A stretch of 5,413 bases of DNA, from the NCBI GenBank assembly GCA_003132085.1, contig PKWO01000305.1, positions 1 to 5,413 on the forward strand, given 5' to 3'. The number at the start of each line of letters is the position of its first letter. Within the stretch, counting starts at the first letter, position 1. Made by a program: the position numbers and the translations under genes. The stretch is from Oxalobacteraceae bacterium (GTDB lineage: Bacteria; Pseudomonadota; Gammaproteobacteria; Burkholderiales; Burkholderiaceae_D). This document shows, one piece after another, positions 1 through 5,248 of this stretch. The notes below the pieces were generated by a model that ran no database searches, was not told where the DNA came from, and worked only from the letters and a program-made list of their open reading frames with translations.

Positions 1-507
1 GCCGTATTTCAGGCAATGCACGCCGCCGGAATTTTCCGCGACATTGCCGCCTATCGTACAGGCGATCTGGGAGGAGGGGTCGGGTGCGTAATACAAGTTG
101 TGCGGCGCCGCGGCGTCGGAAATGGCCAGGTTGCGCACCCCCGGCTGCACCACCGCCAGCCGTGCCAGCGGATCGATTCTGACGATCCGGTTGAGCCGGG
201 CAGTCGACAGCACCACGCCGTCGGCGATCGGCAGCGCGCCGCCCGACAGGCCGGTGCCGGCGCCGCGCGGCACGATCGGCACCTGCAGGTCGCGGCAGGT
301 TTGCACGATGGCGACGATTTGCGCCTCGGTCTCGGGCAGCGCCACCACCATCGGCAACTGGCGGTAGGCTGCCAGGCCGTCGCACTCATACGGCCGGGTG
401 TCCTCTTCGGCGTGCAACAGGCAGTGCGCCGGCAGCAGCGCGCGCAAGGCGGCAACCACCTGGCGTTGCCGCGCCCGGTGCAAGGCAGGATCGGGTTGGT
501 CATCCAT
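1..507 (-). CDS. glcD: Glycolate oxidase FAD-binding subunit GlcD, N-terminal part (runs off the left edge)
   Basis: GlcD is the FAD subunit of the glycolate (2-hydroxy acid) oxidase complex GlcDEF, which oxidises glycolate to glyoxylate and passes electrons to the respiratory chain. The visible 169 residues cover the start of the FAD_binding_4 (PCMH-type) domain. They show PRGAGTGLSGGALP at about residues 80-93, QPGVRNLAIS at 121-130, and APDPSSQIACTIGGNVAENSGGVHCLKYG at 141-169, very close to E. coli GlcD over the same stretch. About two thirds of the usual roughly 500 residues lie outside the window. Three in-frame ATGs stand in a row (first bases 513, 510, 507). The third is preferred because the Shine-Dalgarno AGGA then sits 7 bases upstream; the first would leave only 1 base. 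The gene diverges from an FCD regulator, the usual layout for glc loci. A related D-2-hydroxyacid or D-lactate dehydrogenase is the main alternative. Confidence 0.9.
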   Translation of the reverse strand, partial: MDDQPDPALHRARQRQVVAALRALLPAHCLLHAEEDTRPYECDGLAAYRQLPMVVALPETEAQIVAIVQTCRDLQVPIVPRGAGTGLSGGALPIADGVVLSTARLNRIVRIDPLARLAVVQPGVRNLAISDAAAPHNLYYAPDPSSQIACTIGGNVAENSGGVHCLKYG

Positions 508-513
508 CATCAT

Positions 514-521
514 TTCCTCTT
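514..521 (-). promoter_or_regulatory. Ribosome binding site of glcD
   Basis: On the minus strand this reads AAGAGGAA. Its AGGA core lies 7 bases before the third of three consecutive in-frame ATG codons (first base 507) and only 1 base before the first (513), so it favours the third as the main start. Confidence 0.6.
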
Positions 522-524
522 GCG

Positions 525-576
525 GAATACGTAGGCCGAATACATAGGCCGAATACATAAGTGGAATACATAGCGC
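525..576. repeat. Four tandem copies of a 13-bp repeat in the glcD leader
   Basis: Four head-to-tail units occupy 525-537, 538-550, 551-563 and 564-576. They read GAATACGTAGGCC, GAATACATAGGCC, GAATACATAAGTG and GAATACATAGCGC on the plus strand. The first nine bases are almost invariant (GAATACRTA, then G or A), while the last four drift in the two units farther from the gene. The array starts just upstream of the glcD ribosome binding site and so would be transcribed in its 5' leader. Copy number could vary by slippage, or the units could be repeated protein- or RNA-binding sites. No function is shown by the sequence. Confidence 0.85.
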
Positions 577-609
577 AGGATATCGCCTTTCCGGCCGACC
601 TACATTAGT

Positions 610-637
610 GTTATGTTGTATTACAATAATATGTCAT
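610..637 (-). promoter_or_regulatory. Candidate promoter for glcD
   Basis: On the minus strand ATGACA (632-637, five of six matches to TTGACA) is followed after 16 bases by CATAAC (610-615, four of six matches to TATAAT). Transcription would start near 603, giving a leader of about 95 bases that contains the 13-bp repeat array. Both candidate FCD operators overlap these elements, as expected for a regulated promoter. This is motif matching only. Confidence 0.35.
616..626. promoter_or_regulatory. Candidate FadR-type operator 1 (TTGTATTACAA)
   Basis: TTGTA-T-TACAA is a perfect inverted repeat around position 621 and matches the FadR-subfamily GntR consensus TNGTNNNACNA at every fixed position. 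It lies in the divergent intergenic region between glcD and an FCD-domain regulator, overlapping the candidate glcD promoter. Binding by the neighbouring regulator is an inference. Confidence 0.6.
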
Positions 638-641
638 ACAA
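631..641. promoter_or_regulatory. Candidate FadR-type operator 2 (ATGTCATACAA)
   Basis: This site matches TNGTNNNACNA except for A instead of T at the first base. Its centre (636) is 15 bp from the centre of operator 1. It overlaps the possible -35 of the regulator gene and the possible -35 of glcD. In addition, GTTGTAT at 615-621 and ATACAAC at 636-642 form an outer perfect inverted repeat linking the two sites. Confidence 0.45.
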
Positions 642-660
642 CTTTAGTTTTTAGTATAAA
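631..660 (+). promoter_or_regulatory. Candidate promoter of the FCD regulator gene
   Basis: ATGTCA (631-636, four of six matches to TTGACA) and TATAAA (655-660, five of six matches to TATAAT) are separated by 18 bases. Transcription would begin near 667, about 70 bases before the preferred start codon at 735. The overlap of the -35 with operator 2 suggests autoregulation. Confidence 0.35.
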
Positions 661-723
661 AAGAAAGCTGTATGATGTCAACACATCCCACAGCTTTTAA
701 ACGGATAGTTGCCCATTTGAAAA

Positions 724-729
724 CGGAGG
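724..729 (+). promoter_or_regulatory. Ribosome binding site that fixes the regulator start
   Basis: CGGAGG lies 5 bases before ATG at 735 and is a strong Shine-Dalgarno match. The in-frame ATG 63 bases farther upstream (672) has no comparable site, so 735 is taken as the start. Confidence 0.7.
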
Positions 730-734
730 CATAT

Positions 735-1523
735 ATGGTTGACGTCACGCATTTCCACGCGGAGCCAATCGCTGCGGTCGGCACGCTTGCCGACCGCGTC
801 ACTGAGGTGCTGTTGCAGAAAATCAAAAGCGGCGAGTTTGCAGTCAATGCGCGCCTGCCGTCGGAACTGGTCATGGCTGCGCGCTTCGCCGTGAGCCGCA
901 CGGTGATCCGCGAAGCGGTATCACGCCTCAAATCGGAGGGCTTGGTGGAAACGCGCCAAGGCAGCGGCACCATCGTGGTGGAGCCTCGTATGGCTGCGCC
1001 ATTCCGGATCGATGTCGATGTCAACGATTCGACGCAGGCGGTGCTGCGCGTGCTCGAACTGCGTCGCGGGCTGGAAGCCGACATGGCGGCGCTGGCAGCC
1101 GAACGCCGCACCGACGCGCAAAACAGGCAAATCCAACAGGCCATGCTGGCGATTGATCAGGCCGCCCTCGCGGGCCGCGATGGGGTGGAGGAAGATTTTG
1201 CTTTTCATGCGGCTATTTCGCAGGCAACAGGCAACCCGTTATACACGTCGCTGCTTCAATTCCTCAGTCAGTTTCTGCGGGCCGCCATCAGCGTCGGCCG
1301 CATCAATGAAGCGCAACGGCGCGATTTCAGCGGGCAATTGAAGGCCGAGCATAGTGCAATCGTGGAAGCCATCGGACGCAAGGATGCATCCGGCGCGCGC
1401 GTGGCCGCATGGCGCCATATGGAAAACTCCGCAGCGCGCATTAGTGCTGCCGATGAGGGATTTTGGAACAGCGAAGGCGGCAACGTGGCGCGCCGGCTTG
1501 CCGAATCCGAAGGGCCGATGTAA
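735..1523 (+). CDS. GntR-family transcriptional regulator, FadR subfamily (FCD effector domain)
   Basis: This is a 262-residue cytosolic DNA-binding protein. A GntR winged helix-turn-helix occupies roughly residues 18-85, with LPSELVMAARFAVSRTVIREAVSRL followed by the wing EGLVETRQGSGTIVVEP. The all-helical FCD domain follows at about 100-235. The likely FCD metal/carboxylate ligands are in place: D154 and H158 (DFAFH), H206 (AEH) and H228 (WRHM). Members of this group bind small carboxylates such as lactate, glycolate or pyruvate and usually repress divergent or downstream catabolic genes. It diverges from glcD with matching operator-like palindromes between them, so it is probably the local glycolate/2-hydroxyacid regulator, in the position of GlcC. 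Sequence resemblance to E. coli GlcC is not close, so no symbol is given. The start at 735 is chosen for its CGGAGG site; a start at 672 would add 21 residues lying outside the usual domain. Confidence 0.9.
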   Translation: MVDVTHFHAEPIAAVGTLADRVTEVLLQKIKSGEFAVNARLPSELVMAARFAVSRTVIREAVSRLKSEGLVETRQGSGTIVVEPRMAAPFRIDVDVNDSTQAVLRVLELRRGLEADMAALAAERRTDAQNRQIQQAMLAIDQAALAGRDGVEEDFAFHAAISQATGNPLYTSLLQFLSQFLRAAISVGRINEAQRRDFSGQLKAEHSAIVEAIGRKDASGARVAAWRHMENSAARISAADEGFWNSEGGNVARRLAESEGPM

Positions 1524-1608
1524 TCGCCCCGATTGCTCTGGCGAGCTGGCGTGGAGCGCGGGAAATTGCGGTTAAAATGGTAACCCCTCACCATAGCGGA
1601 GAAAACAG

Positions 1609-2031
1609 ATGCTTACAACTTATGCCAGGAAACAAATGCTGTGCATCGCGGTTTTCGCGGCACTCGGCGCGACGTCCGGAGCGGCATGCGCGCAAAGTGC
1701 CGAGTATCGCCAGGGTTACGAGCAGGGCTACCGCGACGGTGTGGAAGCGCAAAGCCGCATGGGTCACCGCGACGGGCCGGTCGGCAGAATTATTATCGAG
1801 GAGGCCAGCTACGGTTCCCGCGAAGGCGGCTTTTGCCATCCGCGCGACGTGATCCAGCAAGCGATCGGCTGGCGTCGGCACATTGATGTCACCGTCAGCA
1901 ACGATTTGTGCGGCGATCCGGCGCCAGGACGGGTAAAACACCTGGACATTCGTTATCGTTGCGGAGACAGTCCTTCGGTGCGCGCGGAAGCCCCTGAAAA
2001 CAGCGTGCTGCCGATCAGTTGCCGAGAATGA
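1609..2031 (+). CDS. Small exported cysteine-containing protein of unknown function
   Basis: This is a 140-residue protein of no recognised family. The N-terminus is a clear Sec signal peptide: positive residues R7 and K8, a hydrophobic core at about 10-22, and a signal peptidase I site after A26-C27-A28, giving a mature protein that starts at Q29. C27 has no proper lipobox (it is preceded by GAA), so a lipoprotein is unlikely. The mature N-terminus has a GY-rich repeat, YRQGYEQGYRDG (33-44). The mature chain then carries four cysteines (76, 101, 118, 138), enough for two periplasmic disulfides. The start has a GGAGA site 6 bases upstream. TAAAAT at 1573-1578 resembles a -10 element but has no good -35. 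The stop overlaps an ATG (ATGA at 2028-2031) in the frame of the following reductase, although that reductase more likely starts later. Confidence 0.8.
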   Translation: MLTTYARKQMLCIAVFAALGATSGAACAQSAEYRQGYEQGYRDGVEAQSRMGHRDGPVGRIIIEEASYGSREGGFCHPRDVIQQAIGWRRHIDVTVSNDLCGDPAPGRVKHLDIRYRCGDSPSVRAEAPENSVLPISCRE

Positions 2032-2041
2032 CGGTGCGTGA

Positions 2042-2058
2042 CGCCGGCTCTGCCGGCG
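2042..2058 (+). other. Short GC-rich hairpin between the exported protein and the reductase
   Basis: CGCCGGC (2042-2048) and GCCGGCG (2052-2058) form a perfect 7-bp stem with a TCT loop. No T-run follows, so it is not a standard intrinsic terminator. It could reduce read-through or stabilise an mRNA end between the two genes. Confidence 0.45.
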
Positions 2059-2078
2059 GGAGCGCGTCTGGAAACCTC

Positions 2079-2813
2079 ATGAATCAAGAAAAATCAATGA
2101 ATCTGGTGATTGTCACCGGCGGCTCCAGGGGCCTCGGCAAGGCTCTGGTCGACCTGTATCAAGTGTTTGAGTGGAGCACGCTGGAGTTTTCGCGCAGTGG
2201 CACCGGATTGCATCACATACCGGTCGATCTGGCGGAGCTGGATGCCTCTCTCGGCGTGCTGGAGCAGCAATTCCAAACACTCTCCAAAACTGCTTGGAAA
2301 AGGGTGGTATTCATCAACAACGCCGGCTTGTTGAGGCCGATTGCTCCTGTGCATGTGCTGGCCGATGCGCAAATCGAGCAAAATCTTGCGGTCAACCTGG
2401 TGTCCGGCATACGCGTCGTCTCGGCATTCGTGCGTTCCTTCTGGGCTTCCGAAAGCCAGATCATGATTGCCAACGTCTCGTCGGGCGCAGCGCAGAAGGG
2501 TTATGCCGGGTGGTCGCTGTACTGCGCGGCCAAGGCTGGAATGGAAAACTATATTCGCGCATTGGCGGCTGAACAAAGCGCGTCCGCCAGGCCGATGCGT
2601 TGCATCAATATCGAACCGGGCGTGATCGACACCGAGATGCAGGCGGAAATTCGCAATGCGGGCTCGGAAAATTTCCCGGAGGTCGCGCGCTTCATCGAAC
2701 TGAAGAAGTCCGGCCAACTGCGCTCGCCCAAAGCGGTGGCGCGCGCCATCATGAGGATCATCGACAGCTCGCCCGACAATGGCGGACGCTACCGTATCGC
2801 AGATCATGCCTGA
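2079..2813 (+). CDS. Short-chain dehydrogenase/reductase, sepiapterin/benzil reductase-like
   Basis: This is a 244-residue classical SDR with a complete Rossmann fold. The cofactor motif TGGSRGLG is at residues 13-20, NNAG at 80-83, a structural/catalytic Asn at 106 (AVNLVSG), catalytic Ser in VSSGAA (about 134-135), the YxxxK pair Y148/K152, and the PG turn at 180-181. The stretch SSGAAQKGYAGWSLYCAAKAGM resembles the sepiapterin reductase and YueD-type benzil reductase branch. SRS after the second strand suggests NADP(H). The substrate cannot be read from the sequence, and no pterin genes are nearby. Start choice is uncertain. ATG 2079 has a weak GGA 6 bases upstream, ATG 2097 (238 residues) begins directly at MNLVIVTGG, and ATG 2028 would couple to the preceding stop but adds residues unlike the family. 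Confidence 0.88.
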   Translation: MNQEKSMNLVIVTGGSRGLGKALVDLYQVFEWSTLEFSRSGTGLHHIPVDLAELDASLGVLEQQFQTLSKTAWKRVVFINNAGLLRPIAPVHVLADAQIEQNLAVNLVSGIRVVSAFVRSFWASESQIMIANVSSGAAQKGYAGWSLYCAAKAGMENYIRALAAEQSASARPMRCINIEPGVIDTEMQAEIRNAGSENFPEVARFIELKKSGQLRSPKAVARAIMRIIDSSPDNGGRYRIADHA

Positions 2814-2947
2814 CACGCTACCCAATTAACCATTGCCACAGGCGTGACCGTCACATGCGCGATGCACATTCATGATGCATGTTGCACCGCCGTGGATCGC
2901 CCTGGGCGCCAAAACTGTTCACCGCACGTGAGAGGGCTTAGCCGATT

Positions 2948-3130
2948 GTGCGGCATCGCTGCGCGGCGCCACACGAGAATGCCATCGCCACGCTCTGGCA
3001 GAGGTCCCCGATCAAAAACAAAGAAAGGTGGCGTGGGATCGGGCCTGATTATTGCATGTATATCAAGGAAAGATACTGGCCGGCCAGTTTCGGATCGGCA
3101 GGTAAAGCGGCGATAAGCGGCGAAAAGTGA
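2948..3130 (+). CDS. Possible small HTH-like protein or gene remnant
   Basis: This 60-residue frame begins with GTG and ends only 3 bases before the ATG of the next gene, a spacing typical of translationally coupled genes. The segment LWQRSPIKNKERWRGIGPDYCMYI (residues 16-39) is reminiscent of the recognition part of MerR/AlpA-like helix-turn-helix proteins, of the pattern 'SP-x-T-x-x-RWR-x-x-GIGP-x-Y-x-x-I'. The rest of such a domain is not recognisable. The start is poorly supported: AGAGGG lies about 11 bases upstream, and an in-frame stop at 2939-2941 limits any extension. It may be a decayed gene fragment or chance. Confidence is low because the match rests on memory of a motif. Confidence 0.25.
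   Translation: MRHRCAAPHENAIATLWQRSPIKNKERWRGIGPDYCMYIKERYWPASFGSAGKAAISGEK
3075..3088. promoter_or_regulatory. Perfect 14-bp palindrome ACTGGCCGGCCAGT
   Basis: Both halves are exact reverse complements (ACTGGCC/GGCCAGT). It lies about 45 bases before the start codon of the ParB-like gene, so it could be an operator for the small gene pair downstream, or chance in GC-rich DNA. It also falls inside the doubtful 2948-3130 frame. No bound protein can be named. Confidence 0.4.
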
Positions 3131-3133
3131 ATC

Positions 3134-3367
3134 ATGAGCCCTGAAATTCTGATTGTTCGTGAGCATGACGGCTACCGTGTGCTACACGGTCATCTTCATT
3201 TGGCCAGTATGCTTAACGTGGCCAATGAGGCGATTGTCGTTGCCAGCGGTGAAGGAAAAGTGACCGCGGTCAAGACTCACGACGGAATTCTCATTGGAAA
3301 CGGAGATAATCGGTTACCCTTGCTAGGAGTTGCAGCGCCACTAACCGGTGGACGGATTTCAGCGTAA
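3134..3367 (+). CDS. Small protein resembling a lone ParB/sulfiredoxin-fold N-terminal domain (tentative)
   Basis: This is a 77-residue protein with no signal peptide or membrane segment. ILIVREHDGYRVLHGHLHLASML (residues 5-27) followed by IVVASGEGKVTAVKTHDGILI (34-54) fits the pattern of a ParB/Srx-like domain: strand, 'DGY-x-V-x-x-GH-x-x-x-A' nucleotide-binding loop, then strands. In that loop an Arg normally follows GHx (GHxR); here it is His (H22), so nucleotide binding may be altered. There is no DNA-binding helix-turn-helix and no room for a dimerisation domain, so it is not a partition ParB. The Shine-Dalgarno is weak (GAAAAGTGA). The HD-GYP gene follows after 44 bases on the same strand, so the two are probably co-transcribed. 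Family assignment is tentative. Confidence 0.6.
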   Translation: MSPEILIVREHDGYRVLHGHLHLASMLNVANEAIVVASGEGKVTAVKTHDGILIGNGDNRLPLLGVAAPLTGGRISA

Positions 3368-3411
3368 GGCGGTGGCACCCATTCCAACCAGCAGATCGCC
3401 ATGGAAGCGTC

Positions 3412-4038
3412 ATGAAAAATCTGTCAAGTTCCGAAGCTTTGTCGCGATTTACCGGAGCGCTGTCGGTTGCCATAAACGCGGGCAACCGCTACGCGCGTTT
3501 TCATTGCGATCGGGTTAGTTTGCTCGCGTGCGAGATAGGGGCTGCTTGCGGACTATCATTCGACGATCTCACGATGCTGCACATCAGCGCAACCTTGCAC
3601 GACATCGGACAGATCGCCATTTCACACCGAATTCTCTGTAAACCCGAGCGCCTCGATGAAGACGAATGGGTTGAGATGACTACCCATCCGGCTCGAAGCC
3701 AGCACATGGTATGCTCGACCGGGCTTACTAATGTTGCGCAGATCGGCACCATTATCCGCCACCACCACGAGTACTTTAACGGTGCAGGCTACCCCGACGG
3801 CTTGGCGGGAGAAACCATTCCTCTGCTCTCGCGTATTCTGTCGATTGCCGACAGCTATGACGCGATGGCCACGCCGTGCGCTTACCGTCGGCCGCGAACG
3901 CACGACGAAATCATGGATGTGATGCGCGGCGAGGAAAACATAAAATTCGATCCTTCAGTATTTCGCATGTTCACCTACATCATTGAGCAGGACGCGTGCG
4001 AGTTGCGGTGCGGCTATGAGGCGGGTGCGTTAGTGTGA
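3412..4038 (+). CDS. Standalone HD-GYP domain protein, predicted c-di-GMP phosphodiesterase with HDIGQ variant
   Basis: HD-GYP proteins hydrolyse the second messenger cyclic di-GMP, linearising it to pGpG or GMP. This 208-residue protein is little more than the catalytic domain, with no receiver, PAS, GAF or membrane part. Visible motifs in order are H31 (FHCDRV), the HD pair H63-D64 in LHDIGQIAI, H92 (THPARS), H118-H119-E120 in RHHHEYFNGAGYPDGL with GYP at 126-128, D147/D150 in IADSYDAM, and KFDP at 178-181. The metal-ligand set looks present. The Lys normally closing HDIGK is Gln (Q67, codon CAG at 3610-3612), and the usual Pro four residues further on is Ser (S71), so activity could be weak or lost. 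GGAAG lies 4 bases before the ATG. It follows the ParB-like gene by 44 bases and converges on the minus-strand gene ending at 4085, with no clear terminator between. Confidence 0.88.
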   Translation: MKNLSSSEALSRFTGALSVAINAGNRYARFHCDRVSLLACEIGAACGLSFDDLTMLHISATLHDIGQIAISHRILCKPERLDEDEWVEMTTHPARSQHMVCSTGLTNVAQIGTIIRHHHEYFNGAGYPDGLAGETIPLLSRILSIADSYDAMATPCAYRRPRTHDEIMDVMRGEENIKFDPSVFRMFTYIIEQDACELRCGYEAGALV

Positions 4039-4084
4039 TTGCGGCCCTGTTATAACGATCAACGTGACTTGTTGTCGCCATCTT

Positions 4085-5026
4085 TCATGCGATTCCCAGC
4101 ATAAGCGAAGCAACATGCAGACAACTATTGCGGTAGGCGACACATTGATCAACATACTCGTGCGTGCTTTTCGGCATCGGCACGCGGGCCCGGGCGATGT
4201 CGCTGATCAATGAGGCTCCCCGCAGGATCAACTGGCGGCCCCTTTCGATCTCGTGGAGTAATTCCAGGTTGACGTTTTGCGGCACCGTCGGTCTGAAGGC
4301 CTGAATCCGCTCGATCGAGACGACGAATTCCGCCCAGACGTCGAAAATATCAGGATCGGTCGCCAACGTCTCAGTCTTGGTTTTGGCGCGCTGGCCCATG
4401 TCGCACACCAGCGGCACAGCGCCCGCAAAAGGTGACAGTTCACCGATCATTGAAACGATCGACGCACACAGTTTGTCAATGTCGCGCATCGTCTGGGCGA
4501 TCTTGATATAACGGCTCTCGAAGAAATCGCCAATGGGAAAGGTGAAGGCCTTGAACGGTTCCCCCCATAGTTCATCGATGCCTTCTTCGCCGCTACGATG
4601 CATCACCATCTTCCCCAGCGTTAAGGATTCCTTAAGGCATTGGCCGCAGTCGCGCATCAACTCATTGTCGGACTGAATATCGACGCCGAGCGCCTGTATT
4701 TCGACGAGTTTTGTGAAGATGGCGGTTGCCCGGTTGAACAGCGCTCCCGCCAGCATGGCCCCCTTGACGCGACGTTTCGCGGGATCCGACTCGGCTGCGT
4801 AGGCTGACCGAGCCTCATTGAGTCGCGCACCGGGAATATTCAAGCCATACTCGGTATGGTTGAATAGTCTGCGGGTTAAAGCCTCGATCAGCAATTTTTT
4901 GGTTTGAAGGGTATCAGCGGGTACCTCATACGCCTTAATCCAATAACCGTAGTAATGAACGCGCAAGCGCCCGTCTATTTCGCGTTTCTCCCCCAAAGGA
5001 ATAACGCTGCAGTTGGAACTGTCCAT
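4085..5026 (-). CDS. Conserved-looking protein of unknown function, 313 residues
   Basis: No known domain is recognised. The protein appears cytosolic, with no signal peptide or membrane segment, and is probably largely alpha-helical from the pattern of charged and hydrophobic residues. Distinctive stretches are VHYYGYWIKAYEVP (23-36), TRRLFNHTEYGLNIPGARL (51-69), HRSGEEGIDELWGEPFKAFTFPIGDFFESRYIKIAQTMRDID (143-184) and RARVPMPKSTHEYV (279-292). Coding quality is good throughout. The ATG at 5026 is chosen because GGGGG lies about 5 bases upstream and the ordered sequence starts soon after it. The frame stays open to 5227, with an ATG at 5173 having AGGAAGG almost touching it. That would give 362 residues, but the extra part looks non-coding. 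It lies between an HD-GYP gene and an EAL gene, so a link to c-di-GMP signalling is possible but unproven. Confidence 0.8.
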   Translation of the reverse strand: MDSSNCSVIPLGEKREIDGRLRVHYYGYWIKAYEVPADTLQTKKLLIEALTRRLFNHTEYGLNIPGARLNEARSAYAAESDPAKRRVKGAMLAGALFNRATAIFTKLVEIQALGVDIQSDNELMRDCGQCLKESLTLGKMVMHRSGEEGIDELWGEPFKAFTFPIGDFFESRYIKIAQTMRDIDKLCASIVSMIGELSPFAGAVPLVCDMGQRAKTKTETLATDPDIFDVWAEFVVSIERIQAFRPTVPQNVNLELLHEIERGRQLILRGASLISDIARARVPMPKSTHEYVDQCVAYRNSCLHVASLMLGIA

Positions 5027-5057
5027 GCGACCCCCATGCCGGTCTATACCGGTTTTT

Positions 5058-5070
5058 TTGTTGTGAACAA
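5058..5070. promoter_or_regulatory. Inverted repeat TTGTT-GTG-AACAA upstream of the unknown gene
   Basis: Perfect 5-bp arms (5058-5062 and 5066-5070) flank a 3-bp centre, about 32-44 bases before the preferred start codon at 5026. It could be an operator in the leader of the minus-strand gene, but short arms make chance quite possible. Confidence 0.3.
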
Positions 5071-5197
5071 TAGGCAAGAATCGATATGGATGGAAGTCAA
5101 GCTGGGCATTGACGCCGTGCAAGGTTGTTAAGTGCCGCCGCCCTGCGATGATGCCTCTGAACAATCCTTCCATCCTTCCTAACTTCACTGTGATCAA

Positions 5198-5227
5198 ATT
5201 ATGACACGAGCGCCGCGCAGACGGCAA
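5198..5227 (-). promoter_or_regulatory. Candidate promoter for the unknown minus-strand gene
   Basis: On the minus strand TTGCCG (5222-5227, four of six matches to TTGACA) and CATAAT (5198-5203, five of six matches to TATAAT) are spaced by 18 bases. The start would be near 5191, leaving a leader of about 165 bases before ATG 5026 or about 18 bases before ATG 5173. It lies in the gap after the EAL gene stop, so the unknown gene may have its own promoter. Confidence 0.35.
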
Positions 5228-5248
5228 TACTCACTGTACTGCGACCCG

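Larger units (their letters stand above)
2814..3133. other. Intergenic stretch with several small dyads and no convincing long gene
   Basis: No long coding frame fits, and no rho-independent terminator (GC stem plus T-run) is seen after the reductase. Visible elements are the hyphenated palindromes GTGAC-C-GTCAC (2844-2854) and CGCCC-T-GGGCG (2898-2908), and ATGCA/TGCAT arms at 2862-2880. Near the right end are a 14-bp perfect palindrome (3075-3088) and a doubled AAGCGGCGA (3105-3113 and 3115-3123). A possible small reading frame (2948-3130) is listed separately. Confidence 0.5.

Noticed and set aside
51..503. Minus-strand open frame of 150 codons within glcD
   Set aside because: It is offset from the true GlcD frame and composed of Arg/Cys/Pro-rich low-quality sequence. 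The frame starting at 507 gives the clear GlcD motifs.
16..534. Long plus-strand open frame (172 codons)
   Set aside because: It is antisense to glcD, is rich in Arg/His/Gly as expected for a shadow frame in GC-rich DNA, and shows no domain.
1678..1692. Lipoprotein signal in the exported protein (Cys at residue 27)
   Set aside because: The residues before the Cys are Gly-Ala-Ala, without the Leu/Val expected at -3. A signal peptidase I site ACA fits better.
2094..2825. 243-codon minus-strand frame opposite the reductase
   Set aside because: It mirrors the SDR gene, whose plus-strand frame carries all family motifs. The antisense product has no recognisable features.
2870..3166. 98-codon minus-strand frame across the 2814-3133 gap
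   Set aside because: It has no ribosome binding site or motif and overlaps the start of the ParB-like gene. Composition looks non-coding.
4039..4084. Terminator between the convergent HD-GYP and unknown genes
   Set aside because: No GC-rich stem followed by a T-run could be found in either direction.
5189..5204. Possible CRP site (TGTGA, 6 bases, TATGA)
   Set aside because: The left half is perfect but the right half matches TCACA at only two of five positions.
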